Assembly: GCF_003589925.1 (NCBI RefSeq)
Contig: NZ_CP032382.1
Span: 2,294,001-2,358,000, forward strand
DNA: 64,000 nucleotides
Direction of reading: 5' to 3'
From: Chryseolinea soli
GTDB taxonomy: Bacteria; Bacteroidota; Bacteroidia; Cytophagales; Cyclobacteriaceae
The position numbers and the translations under genes were made by a program. Positions within the stretch are counted from its first letter, which is position 1, and every line of letters begins with the position of its first letter. Shown piece by piece: positions 27,260-35,636 of this stretch. The notes under the pieces are model-generated. The model was not told where the DNA came from, did no database searches, and saw only the letters and a program-made list of their open reading frames with translations.

Positions 27260-28567
27260 TTATTTTTTTCTAAAGATTAACCGTATGGGTACACCCTCAA
27301 AATCGAACTGAGCACGCATCTTATTTTCGAGGAAACGCTCATACGAAGGCTGAATGTACTGGGGCAGGTTACAGAAGAAAACAAACGATGGAAACCGGGC
27401 GTTTACCTGGGTTATGTATTTTATGTTGATATGCTTCCCCTTAATGGAGGGGGGTGGCTGACGCTCGATTTCGGGCAAAATGGCATCATTTAGCTTCGAA
27501 GTGGGTATTTTTTTGGTCTTATTTTCAAAAACTTGTACCGTTTTCTCGATCACCTGGAAAATGCGCTGTTTGGTCAAAACCGACGCAAAAATGATGGGAA
27601 GGTAGTCGATGGGGGCAATCCGCTCTTCAATCTCCTTCTTGAACTTATCCGATGTCTTCGAGTCTTTCTCGATCAGGTCCCACTTGTTCACCATGATCAC
27701 CATGCCCTTGCCCTGCCGTTCGGCGAGGCTGATCAGGTTCACATCCTGTGCTTCCAATCCTCGCTCAGCATCGATCACAATGATCACCACATCGCTGTCT
27801 TCCAACGCCCGCAGTGAACGCAGCACCGAATAGAATTCAATATCCTCCTTCACTTTCCCTTTCTTCCGAACCCCGGCAGTGTCGATCAGGATAAAGTTTT
27901 TGCCATACATCTTATAGTATGAGTGAATAGCATCGCGTGTAGTGCCCGCTTCATCGGTAACAATGCTGCGCTCCGTGCCCAACAAGGCATTGAGGAACGA
28001 AGACTTGCCCACGTTGGGCCGCCCCACGATGGTGATCTTGGGAATGCCTTCGTCGGGATCTTCCACGCCTTCGGAGACGAACGTTTTCACCACTTCGTCC
28101 AGCAGTTCGCCCGTACCGCTACCGTTCTCCGAGGAGATGGGGTAGATCTCGCCAAGGCTCAGCTCATAGAACTCGGCAGCCAACATGGATTTGTCGGGCG
28201 TGTCGGTCTTGTTGGCCGCCACGAACACGGGCTTCTTGGAGGCGCGCAGGATGTTGGCAAACTCCTTGTCGAACCCCGTGATGCCATCCCGAACGTCGAC
28301 CATGAAGATGATGGCCGTGGCCTCATCGATGGCCAGCTTCACTTGCTTGCGGATCTGTGACTCGAACTTATCTTCCGAGCCGGTGACGTACCCGCCCGTA
28401 TCGATCACGGTAAAGAACTTGCCGATCCACTCGGCATACCCGTAGTGACGATCGCGCGTAACGCCCGCCATGTTGTCCATGATGGCCTGGCGCTTTTCCA
28501 CCAACCGGTTGAAGAGTGTGGACTTGCCCACGTTAGGCCTACCTACTATTGCTACAATGTTTGACAT
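27260..28567 (-). CDS. der: Ribosome biogenesis GTPase Der
   Basis: Double-Era GTPase needed for 50S ribosomal subunit maturation. 435 residues with two G domains: the first P-loop is GRPNVGKSTLFNRL near the N-terminus, with DTGGY and NKTDTPD; the second is GRPNVGKSSFLNALL at about residue 180, with DTAGVRKKGK and NKWDL. A KH-like C-terminal domain follows (ending MRAQFDFEGVPIRLIFRKK). It lies 15 bp downstream of era, probably in one operon. Cytosolic, essential in most bacteria. Confidence 0.97.
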   Translation of the reverse strand: MSNIVAIVGRPNVGKSTLFNRLVEKRQAIMDNMAGVTRDRHYGYAEWIGKFFTVIDTGGYVTGSEDKFESQIRKQVKLAIDEATAIIFMVDVRDGITGFDKEFANILRASKKPVFVAANKTDTPDKSMLAAEFYELSLGEIYPISSENGSGTGELLDEVVKTFVSEGVEDPDEGIPKITIVGRPNVGKSSFLNALLGTERSIVTDEAGTTRDAIHSYYKMYGKNFILIDTAGVRKKGKVKEDIEFYSVLRSLRALEDSDVVIIVIDAERGLEAQDVNLISLAERQGKGMVIMVNKWDLIEKDSKTSDKFKKEIEERIAPIDYLPIIFASVLTKQRIFQVIEKTVQVFENKTKKIPTSKLNDAILPEIERQPPPSIKGKHINIKYITQVNARFPSFVFFCNLPQYIQPSYERFLENKMRAQFDFEGVPIRLIFRKK

Positions 28568-28582
28568 CTTACTAAATTATGA

Positions 28583-29470
28583 TCACTCCAGGTATCCGAA
28601 CTGTTTCAGCTTAAAAGCCTGCTTGCGCCAGTTGTCGGCCACCTTCACGTGTGTTTCCAGAAATATTTTTTTGCGAAAGAACTGCTCCATGGCCAACCGC
28701 GCCTCGATGCCCACCTTTTTGATCAGGCTCGCACCCTTGCCGATCAGGATGCCCTTCTGCGACATGCGCTCCACATAAATGACGGCGCTGATGCGAATGA
28801 TGTCGGGCTCTTCTTTAAAAGACATGATCGACACCTCGGTGCTATAGGGAATCTCCTGCTCGTAGTTGAGGAAGATCTTCTCGCGAATAATTTCCGAAGC
28901 AAAGAACCGCTCGCTGCGGTCGGTATACTCATCCTGCGGAAAGAAGGCTGGGTGCTCCGGCATGAACGACAGCAACTTGGGCAGCAACTGGTCCACATTC
29001 TCACCCGTCATGGCCGACACCGGCAACACTTCCCGGACGTTGGGCAAGGTCTGTTTCCAATAGGCGCTCTTATCCAGCACCTGTGACCCTTTGGCCCTGT
29101 CAATCTTATTCATGACCAACAGGATAGGCGTCGTGATCTTGAGAAAGCGCTCGAACAACTCCGGTTCAAACTTGTCTTCCAGCGAAACCACCAATAATAT
29201 CACGTCGGCGTCTTCCAGCGAAACTTTCACATAGCTCATCATCGCTTCGTGCAAAGAATATTTGGGCTCCAGTATCCCGGGCGTATCCGAATACACCACC
29301 TGGTAGCCGTCGCCATTGAGAATGCCCATGATGCGATGGCGAGTGGTTTGTGCCTTCGCCGTGATAATCGACAGGTTTTCGCCCATCAGCTTATTCATAA
29401 GCGATGATTTACCCACATTGGGTTTCCCCACGATGCTCACAAAACCCGACTTAAAACCTGTTTCCGCCAT
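28583..29470 (-). CDS. era: GTPase Era
   Basis: Ras-like GTPase that binds the 3' end of 16S rRNA and helps 30S maturation. 295 residues from the ATG at 29470 (MAETGFKSGFVSIVG); a TTG four codons upstream is less likely. P-loop GKPNVGKSSLMNKL, switch II DTPGI, NKID at about residue 120, and a C-terminal KH domain with GKGASLIKKVGIEAR. A TACCTTTG box overlaps the region just before the start (29480-29487, minus), which would give an almost leaderless mRNA. Operon with der. Confidence 0.97.
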   Translation of the reverse strand: MAETGFKSGFVSIVGKPNVGKSSLMNKLMGENLSIITAKAQTTRHRIMGILNGDGYQVVYSDTPGILEPKYSLHEAMMSYVKVSLEDADVILLVVSLEDKFEPELFERFLKITTPILLVMNKIDRAKGSQVLDKSAYWKQTLPNVREVLPVSAMTGENVDQLLPKLLSFMPEHPAFFPQDEYTDRSERFFASEIIREKIFLNYEQEIPYSTEVSIMSFKEEPDIIRISAVIYVERMSQKGILIGKGASLIKKVGIEARLAMEQFFRKKIFLETHVKVADNWRKQAFKLKQFGYLE

Positions 29471-29489
29471 AATGATTTGCAAAGGTAAC

Positions 29490-29520
29490 TTGTTTTTTAA
29501 ATGTGCGCGACCTACTTTTG
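29490..29520 (+). promoter_or_regulatory. Promoter for the tRNA-Met region
   Basis: TTG at 29490-29492 and TACTTTTG at 29513-29520, 20 nt apart, match the -33/-7 consensus of Bacteroidota. It is the best plus-strand promoter upstream of the tRNA at 29720 and would also transcribe the first degenerate copy. Confidence 0.5.
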
Positions 29521-29615
29521 CGAACCCTTTAAATAACCGCGTGCGGAAACTTTAAATCGGGTAAAAAAGTTGAGATAAATACCTGGAAGTCGGTCGGACT
29601 TCGGAAAAGACATAT

Positions 29616-29677
29616 CGCGGGTGGAGCAGTTGGTAGCTCGTTGGGCTCATATCCGCTAAAGCGGACACAGGTTCGAG
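29616..29677 (+). pseudogene. Degenerate initiator-tRNA copy 1 (3' truncated)
   Basis: It matches the intact tRNA-fMet from the acceptor 5' strand through the D arm to the anticodon (CTCATA). Then the 3' anticodon strand and variable loop are replaced by TCCGCTAAAGCGGA (29652-29665), and the copy breaks off inside the T loop. The upstream flank AAAAGACATATCGCGG (29605-29620) is repeated before the intact gene (29709-29724), so a longer segment was duplicated. It cannot fold as a normal tRNA. Confidence 0.8.
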
Positions 29678-29719
29678 AGTTTAGAGAAGAGACAAAGTTC
29701 GAAAGAACAAAAGACATAT

Positions 29720-29792
<73 letters not shown>

Positions 29793-29801
29793 CTAGAAAG
29801 T

Positions 29802-29831
29802 AAAGGCGATCATTTTGATCGCCTTTTTCTT
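29802..29831 (+). terminator. Terminator after tRNA-fMet
   Basis: Stem AAAGGCGATCA (29802-29812) pairs perfectly with 29816-29826 over a 3-nt loop, followed by a T-rich run. The same hairpin is repeated behind degenerate copies 2 and 3. Confidence 0.85.
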
Positions 29832-29852
29832 TTATAATGAATTTGGTTTGGA

Positions 29853-29946
29853 TAGCTCGTTGGGCTCATATCCGCCTAGGCGGACACAGGTTCGAGTCCT
29901 GTCCCCGCTACTAGAAAGTAAAGGCGATCATTTTGATCGCCTTTTT
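29853..29946 (+). repeat. Degenerate initiator-tRNA copy 2 plus terminator hairpin
   Basis: 29853-29912 is the 3' half of tRNA-fMet, from the D-arm TAGCTCG through CTCATA, with palindrome TCCGCCTAGGCGGA (29871-29884) in place of the 3' anticodon strand, then an intact T arm and CCCCGCTACT. The terminator hairpin follows at 29921-29946. The acceptor 5' strand is missing, replaced by the spacer AATTTGGTTTGGA. Tandem unit of about 118 bp shared with copy 3. Confidence 0.85.
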
Positions 29947-29970
29947 CTTTTATAATGAATTTGGTTTGGA

Positions 29971-30065
29971 TAGCTCGTTGGGCTCATATCCGCCTAGGCG
30001 GACACAGGTTCGACTCCTGTCCCCGCTACTTAGAGTAAAGGCGATCAATGATCGCCTTTTTCTTT
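29971..30065 (+). repeat. Degenerate initiator-tRNA copy 3 plus terminator hairpin
   Basis: 29971-30030 repeats copy 2 nearly base for base (one change, TTCGACT, in the T loop), with the same palindrome at 29989-30002. The following hairpin (about 30037-30062) has a shorter loop, AAAGGCGATCA directly joined to its complement. The distance from copy 2 is 118 bp. Confidence 0.85.
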
Positions 30066-30095
30066 TTATAGCGAATTTGGTTTACATACGGTTGT

Positions 30096-30154
30096 GGCTC
30101 GTTGGGCTCATATCCGCCTAGGCGGACACAGGTTTGAGTCCTGTCCCCGCTACT
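30096..30154 (+). repeat. Degenerate initiator-tRNA copy 4
   Basis: GGCTCGTTGGGCTCATA, palindrome TCCGCCTAGGCGGA (30113-30126), T arm with loop TTTGAGT, and CCCCGCTACT. No terminator hairpin follows; instead the GIY-YIG gene region begins. Confidence 0.8.
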
Positions 30155-30281
30155 ATAGGTTAAGATGCCCTTCTCTTTTCCATGTTTTAATTGGATCGCA
30201 GATTTATTAAGTTGTAGAGCCTCACATTGTCCGAAAGGCCCTGCCCTCTCCATTCACCGTTGTCATTTAACGATCCGTCAT

Positions 30282-30542
30282 ATGTCATTTTATGTTTATG
30301 TCCTCCATTCAGTCAGATTGAACAAGATTTATATTGGATTTACTTCCGATCTGGAAGCCAGACTAAAGTCGCACAATGAATTGGCCACCAAGGGCTGGAC
30401 GATAAAGTTTCGGCCGTGGATTCTTGTTCATTGCGAAATCTTTGCTTTGAAGGCGGATGCTATGAAGCGTGAGCGAGAATTAAAGACCGGGAAGGGCAGA
30501 CTCTTCATTAGGAAGGGAATTTTACAACCGGTGACTAAATGA
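30282..30542 (+). CDS. Small GIY-YIG nuclease family protein
   Basis: 86 residues, essentially one GIY-YIG domain: FYVYVLHSVRLNKIYIGFTS holds the two tyrosines of the motif (here YVY...YIG), followed by DLEARLKSHN with the conserved Arg and His, and a basic C-terminus (MKRERELKTGKGRLF). The usual metal-binding Glu is plausible in KRERELK. I start at the ATG at 30282 because the longer frame upstream has no domain. Proteins of this size (UPF0213-like) are common in Bacteroidota, and their role is unknown. It sits between degenerate tRNA copies 4 and 5, which suggests it moved with, or acts on, that repeat. Confidence 0.8.
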   Translation: MSFYVYVLHSVRLNKIYIGFTSDLEARLKSHNELATKGWTIKFRPWILVHCEIFALKADAMKRERELKTGKGRLFIRKGILQPVTK

Positions 30543-30545
30543 ATC

Positions 30546-30598
30546 AGCTCGATGGGCTCATATCCGCTTAGGCGGACACAAGTTGGAGTCCTGATCCT
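30546..30598 (+). repeat. Degenerate initiator-tRNA copy 5 (most diverged)
   Basis: AGCTCGATGGGCTCATA, then TCCGCTTAGGCGGA (30563-30576), then CACAAGTTGGAGTCCTGATCCTC. The T arm is mutated, but the palindrome arms TCCGC/GCGGA are kept. It begins 4 bp after the GIY-YIG stop codon. Confidence 0.75.
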
Positions 30599-30795
30599 CC
30601 CTTACAATATGTCTCTATTGGTTCTTCTGGCAGTTTTTGTTGTCTGAAATTTTTGAGCTGTAAACGGAGCTGAACTGAAGACAGGTCAAGCAATAATTAC
30701 GTCTTCGTTTCTTTTTTGGGGTGGCCGATTACGCCAGTATTTAATTGACCATTGTGGAGAATAATCACACACAAGTGGACTGACCATTTTGGCAT

Positions 30796-31599
30796 TCACG
30801 GCTTCCGCTCCTTAATATACTTCACCACACTACCCACAGGCGCCACCCAAACACCATTAGCAGGATCTTGCGCATATTCCATAAGCTTCCTAAGGGTTTC
30901 CAAGCGCGTGGTCTGTTCTCCCGAATCATTCATCTCATGCCCTGCGAACACAATCCATTGGTGATTTTTTCGAGCGCTTTCAATGAGCGGCAAAATCGAC
31001 TCAAAGGTCTTTCCGTCGAGCTCCATGCCGGTGATTTGTGCCATGTCGCAAAACGTGGGATCATTTGGTCCCTCATCGCGCCACCCACGTCCCGAGATGA
31101 ATAACTCGGCTACGACGGGCACGTAACTCTTTGTATTCAATCCACGACCAACAAATTTCTGTCCACAGGGATAAGCAAAGACCAGGGGCTTCACACCTAA
31201 CATCGATTCGATTTGTTTATTTGACTCGGTCAGCTCTTTTCGAATGTCCGCCACGGAAAATTCTTCCAATGCTTTCTGACGCGCCCAGGGAAAATTTCCT
31301 GAGCACGGATGATTTAAAGAGTGATTCCCGATTTCATGCCCGCTGGCCACAGCCTTTTTCCATCCCGTCAGTTGCTCCTTCACCGGCCCGGGCAAAACAT
31401 AGAACGTTGCTTTCACCCCGTATTCATCGAGCAGTGCAGTTCCTTTTTCCACCTGGCTTGCACGTGCGTCGTCGAAGGTTAGACTGATGGCTACTTCCTT
31501 CCCGGAAGGCCATGAGAAAGAAGCCGGTTGCTGGGCATGCAGCGCAGAACACAAGGTGGTCATAGATAGGACGAACAGATAAAAAGATATGCGCTTCAT
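30796..31599 (-). CDS. Secreted polysaccharide deacetylase family protein
   Basis: NodB-fold carbohydrate esterase (family CE4-like), 267 residues with a signal peptide (MKRISFYLFVLSMTTLCSALHAQ). The metal Asp pair lies in SLTFDDARASQVEKG and the metal His pair in HEIGNHSLNHPCSG (HxxxH). FAYPCGQKF corresponds to the family's R/PxPyG block. It probably removes acetyl groups from a glycan in the periplasm or outside the cell. It is monocistronic; the 253 bp downstream of the tRNA-like copies hold no gene that I can see. Confidence 0.9.
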   Translation of the reverse strand: MKRISFYLFVLSMTTLCSALHAQQPASFSWPSGKEVAISLTFDDARASQVEKGTALLDEYGVKATFYVLPGPVKEQLTGWKKAVASGHEIGNHSLNHPCSGNFPWARQKALEEFSVADIRKELTESNKQIESMLGVKPLVFAYPCGQKFVGRGLNTKSYVPVVAELFISGRGWRDEGPNDPTFCDMAQITGMELDGKTFESILPLIESARKNHQWIVFAGHEMNDSGEQTTRLETLRKLMEYAQDPANGVWVAPVGSVVKYIKERKP

Positions 31600-31937
31600 G
31601 TTTCAGATGATTTGATGATTGGGTCATTTAATTTAGTTTAAATGAATGAATTATTAATTCTGTTTTTAAAAAAGCCAACTCATTTGCCATCTGTTCAGCG
31701 GTTTGTTTTTGGATAACCACGGAATGGGATCAGCGGTCACCATTCTTAATGCCTGAAAACGTATGTGGCCTCGGTAGTGCAATGCGTCCTGTGCGCGCTA
31801 TCATTACCGCAGGCTTAAGCAGATAACATAATCATAAGATAACGGGCGAAACGAATCCACTACATTTGGAAAGATTATATATAGTAAACATTGTATATAC
31901 AGAGTAAACATTATAAAATAAAAACATCAATCACAGC
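31600..31937. other. Divergent intergenic region with promoter and direct repeats
   Basis: This 338-bp spacer separates the deacetylase (minus) and phospholipase C (plus) genes and holds no ORF of note. On the plus strand TACATTTG (31861-31868) fits the -7 consensus. Downstream of it AGTAAACATT occurs twice (31883-31892 and 31903-31912), exactly 20 bp apart. Confidence 0.6.
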
Positions 31938-34451
31938 ATGGAATCAAGAAGAGACTTTTTGAAGAAGGCGGCGCTGCTCTCGGGTATGGGAGGCGTGTAC
32001 AGTAGTATCCCCGCATCCGTGGCGCGCGCATTTGCCATCGACCCCGCCGTGGGCACAACCTATCTGGACGCCGAACACGTTGTCATTCTGATGCAGGAGA
32101 ACCGATCGTTTGATCATTGCTATGGCTCCCTCAGCGGAGTGCGGGGATTTAATGATCCCCGCTTTGTGACGCTTCCCGACAAAAAGCCGGTCTGGATGCA
32201 GACCAATGAAAAAAATGAAACCTATGTTCCGTTCCGTCTCAACATCAAAGAGACGAAGGCCACGTGGATGGGTTCGCTGCCGCACGGCTGGACCGATCAA
32301 GTTGACGTGCGCAATGGTGGAGCCTGCGACCAATGGCTGAAAGCGAAAAAGTCAGGTCACCCGGAATATCGACAGATGCCGCTCACACTTGGGTTCTATA
32401 GCCGTGAAGACATTCCTTTTTATTATTCACTGGCGGATGCCTTCACGGTTTGCGATCAGAATTTCTGTTCGTCGCTGACCGGCACCACGCCAAACCGGCT
32501 TCACCTGTGGACGGGCAAAGTCCACGAAGATGCAATGAAGCCTGCCCGCATCCGGAACGAGGAAACCGACTACGACGCCGAAGCCCAGTGGAAAACTTTT
32601 CCCGAACGGTTGGAGGAAAACGGCGTCTCCTGGAAGATCTATCAGAATGAGCTGAGCGTTGGGGTGGGTTTTGAGGGTGACGAGGATGACTGGCTGTCTA
32701 ATTTTACGGACAATCCTATTGAATGGTTCTCGCAGTTCCATGTCAAATTTCACCCCGCGTATATCAAATACCTCCCGAAAAAGATAGAGTGGCTGAAGTC
32801 TGAAATTGCAAAAGGAAAAGCGAAGCTGGCGACCCTTACCGCAGGAACTGATGATCATACAAAATTGAAGCGAAGTCTCGAGCGGGGTGAAGAAGAACTT
32901 GAGATCTCACGCCAGGATGTGACCGTCTATACGATGGATAACTGGAACAAGCTGTCACAGCACGAGAAGGATATCCACCACAAGGCTTTCACCACCAATA
33001 TCAACGATCCTGATTATCATACGTTGGAAACCGTCACCTACAACGACAACGGCACAACGCGCGAAATGAAAGTTCCCAAGGGCGATGTGCTTTTTCAATT
33101 CCGCAAGGACGTGAACGAAGGCAAGCTCCCCGCCGTGTCGTGGCTGGTGGCGCCTTCTAATTTTTCGGATCACCCGGGGTCGCCCTGGTACGGTGCCTGG
33201 TATTTGTCCGAATCGATCGACATTCTTACGAAGAATCCGGAGGTGTGGAAAAAGACCATCTTCATTCTTTGCTACGATGAGAACGACGGCTACTTCGATC
33301 ACGTACCACCTTTTGTTCCGCCGGTGCCGGGCCAACCCTCGACCGGTAAAGTATCCGCATCGATCGACACGGCGATGGAGCATTTGTCGCTCGACATGGA
33401 TCTGAAACGCAAGCCCGCCAACCAGGCGCGCGGAAGTGCTGTCGGTCTCGGGTACCGCGTTCCATTGGTTATTGCTTCCCCTTGGAGTCGGGGTGGTGCC
33501 GTGAATTCGCAGGTATGCGATCATACTTCCATCCTCATGTTTCTTGAAAAGTTTCTCACAAAAAAAACAGGTAAGCGGATCGAAGAATCAAACATCAGCT
33601 CCTGGCGCCGCGCCGTGTGTGGCGATCTTACTTCCGTCTTTGCTCCTTACAACGGCGAGCCTGTTGCGCTGCCTGATTTTGTGGAGAAGAAGCCGTTCTA
33701 TGAATCCATTCACAAGGCGCAGTTCAAAGATGTTCCAGTGATGCCGCCGCCGGTGACGACGAATGAGATTGAACGGGCCCTGGCGTCCGGTACATTTCCC
33801 GCGGCGATGCCGGTGCAGGAGAGCGGTATGCGAAAATCGAATGCACTTCCCTATGAACTTTATGTGACGGGCGGGGTGAGTGCAGACCAAAAATCTTTTC
33901 GGTTTGTATTTAACGCGGGTAAGGGTGTGTTTGGGGAAAGATCTTCCGGGGCGCCGTTCATCGTGTATGCTTTTGCTAACGAGTGGGCCACACGGTCGTA
34001 TGCCGTCGCGCCCGGCGAATCGGTTACGGACGAATGGTCTCTCGATGCTTTCCCCAATGGACGCTATCATTTCCGCGTAGATGGCCCGAATGGATTTATG
34101 CGCGAGTTCAGCGGCAGCCTGGGAGCCGGCGATCAGGTAACGGTGGAGGCCCCCTATGAAAAAGGAACTGGAAAAAATCTCACCGGCAATTTGCTGCTCA
34201 CCGTAAACAACCGACAGGCAAAATCCGTGACGGTCGAGGTCGTTGACGAGGCTTACGGTCAGAAGAGCCTGAAGAAGGAGATTGCCAAGAATGCTGCCTA
34301 TACATTCAAAGGTGATCTGACCAAGAGCTTTGGCTGGTACGACACGTCGGTCCGCATCACAGCAACTGATTTCGAAGTGCGCCTGGCAGGACGAGTGGAG
34401 ACCGGCAAAGAAAGCAAGTCCGATCCAGCGATGAATAAGCAAGGAGCGTGA
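31938..34451 (+). CDS. Phosphocholine-specific phospholipase C, Tat-exported
   Basis: 837 residues. The N-terminus ESRRDFLKKAALLSGMGG is a twin-arginine signal. The catalytic phosphoesterase domain starts with VVILMQENRSFDHCYGSLSG (metal-binding Glu-Asn and Asp-His) and continues through FFDHVPPFVPPVPG and VICDHTS-like motifs up to about residue 570. Two C-terminal beta domains of the bacterial PLC type follow (ALPYELYVTGGVS, then NLLLTVNNRQAKSVTV). The family hydrolyses phosphatidylcholine or sphingomyelin, often to scavenge phosphate. Monocistronic, with its own leader. Confidence 0.92.
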   Translation: MESRRDFLKKAALLSGMGGVYSSIPASVARAFAIDPAVGTTYLDAEHVVILMQENRSFDHCYGSLSGVRGFNDPRFVTLPDKKPVWMQTNEKNETYVPFRLNIKETKATWMGSLPHGWTDQVDVRNGGACDQWLKAKKSGHPEYRQMPLTLGFYSREDIPFYYSLADAFTVCDQNFCSSLTGTTPNRLHLWTGKVHEDAMKPARIRNEETDYDAEAQWKTFPERLEENGVSWKIYQNELSVGVGFEGDEDDWLSNFTDNPIEWFSQFHVKFHPAYIKYLPKKIEWLKSEIAKGKAKLATLTAGTDDHTKLKRSLERGEEELEISRQDVTVYTMDNWNKLSQHEKDIHHKAFTTNINDPDYHTLETVTYNDNGTTREMKVPKGDVLFQFRKDVNEGKLPAVSWLVAPSNFSDHPGSPWYGAWYLSESIDILTKNPEVWKKTIFILCYDENDGYFDHVPPFVPPVPGQPSTGKVSASIDTAMEHLSLDMDLKRKPANQARGSAVGLGYRVPLVIASPWSRGGAVNSQVCDHTSILMFLEKFLTKKTGKRIEESNISSWRRAVCGDLTSVFAPYNGEPVALPDFVEKKPFYESIHKAQFKDVPVMPPPVTTNEIERALASGTFPAAMPVQESGMRKSNALPYELYVTGGVSADQKSFRFVFNAGKGVFGERSSGAPFIVYAFANEWATRSYAVAPGESVTDEWSLDAFPNGRYHFRVDGPNGFMREFSGSLGAGDQVTVEAPYEKGTGKNLTGNLLLTVNNRQAKSVTVEVVDEAYGQKSLKKEIAKNAAYTFKGDLTKSFGWYDTSVRITATDFEVRLAGRVETGKESKSDPAMNKQGA

Positions 34452-34633
34452 CACGGGTCATAATTTTCTCTCGATAAGGTGAGCTGACAAGCGACATGCG
34501 TTTGACTCTGTAAATGAGATGCTTGAAGTATTTCAGTTTTCAAAACGGACAAAAAAGTGAGCCGCAACCAGGTATTCATTTTTAAAATCTATTTGATACT
34601 TGAAATGTGTAGGTATCTTTAAGCGACCAAAAG

Positions 34634-34661
34634 TATATGCCGGACATAAGTCCGGTATATA
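34634..34661. promoter_or_regulatory. Inverted repeat upstream of the outer-membrane-like gene
   Basis: CCGGAC (34640-34645) and GTCCGG (34650-34655) flank ATAA, extended by TATAT arms to about 12 paired positions. It lies 30-55 bp before the ATG at 34690, so it may be an operator or a leader hairpin. Confidence 0.4.
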
Positions 34662-34689
34662 TCGTTGGCGTTAAGTACAGATAGTTGAG

Positions 34690-35385
34690 ATGAAAAGAAT
34701 AATATTGTTAGGACTCGCCCTGTCGGGCGTAGTTTGTTCCTTCGGACAAAAGAACTTCGGGATTAAGATCTATCAAAATACGGACTTTTTTGAAACCCAA
34801 TACTATAATAGTGGGCTCAATAGGAGGACGAAAGTTGACAATGTCAATTTCAGCAGATTCAGCCTGGCGTTGGATATGGAAACGAAAAAGGGCTACACGC
34901 ATGAAATTGAATTGATGATTCCAGAACTGTCGAAATCGCTCGACAACATTCAATTTCCAATGAATTACAAATTCCGGGAAGCGGAATGGCTTGATGGTGA
35001 AGCTACTTCATATTCACTGCGCTACGAATTAAGTAAGACATTGACAAACAAAGTCAAGCGATTTGGTTTTAACCTGGGATTGGGTATAAATCCTTACTAT
35101 GTGCACGTTGAGTATATTCCCAACATTGAAAATGCTTATCATCTGTCGAATAAATTGTATGGTTTCGCGGTGAATGCAATCCCAAGAGTAACGTACAAGC
35201 TCAGTCCACGCTTCCGTTTGGATTTGAATGTGCCCTTGAAGATTTATGATCTGAGGGGCGAGAAAACCCGAATAAAGAATCCCAATATCCCCTTGCGACA
35301 ACAAGAGACCACCGAGCACAGCAATATCTTCTTTGAGAGCGCCTATACGATCAGGCTGGGGATAATGTACAAGTTGAATAAGTGA
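34690..35385 (+). CDS. Putative outer-membrane beta-barrel protein
   Basis: 231 residues with a signal peptide (MKRIILLGLALSGVVCSFGQ) and alternating hydrophobic/polar strands: YTHEIELMIPEL, GFNLGLGINPYYVHVEY, RLDLNVPLKIYDL. The C-terminus is AYTIRLGIMYKLNK, as expected for a small outer-membrane barrel. No specific family is recognised. Expression may be controlled by the palindrome just upstream. Neighbouring genes give no functional clue. Confidence 0.65.
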   Translation: MKRIILLGLALSGVVCSFGQKNFGIKIYQNTDFFETQYYNSGLNRRTKVDNVNFSRFSLALDMETKKGYTHEIELMIPELSKSLDNIQFPMNYKFREAEWLDGEATSYSLRYELSKTLTNKVKRFGFNLGLGINPYYVHVEYIPNIENAYHLSNKLYGFAVNAIPRVTYKLSPRFRLDLNVPLKIYDLRGEKTRIKNPNIPLRQQETTEHSNIFFESAYTIRLGIMYKLNK

Positions 35386-35636
35386 CCCTGGCCCTACGGC
35401 GACTTGCGCCACTTGAGTAGCATACCGTTTTTGAAATGACCGAACGCTGCGCGTGGACCGATCTGATCATCTGCGTGCAAGGAATTTCCGTCTTTAAAAA
35501 TTTGCGAACGGCTGACCGAACGTCTCTCTGCAAACGAAATCATAACAAAGAATTAAAATGGACGGCAGGAAAGTTCTTCTGGCGGAGACGTAGGGCAGCT
35601 GAAAAACAACTAAATTTCCCTAAACCCACAAAATCT

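Noticed and set aside
29853..30154. Tandem repeats looking like a CRISPR-type array
   Set aside because: The repeat unit is about 118 bp, clearly derived from tRNA-fMet plus a terminator, the spacers are not unique, and no cas genes are nearby.
35436..35636. Longer N-terminus of the alpha/beta hydrolase
   Set aside because: The 67 extra codons lack domain similarity, and the hydrolase family begins near the ATG at 35637.
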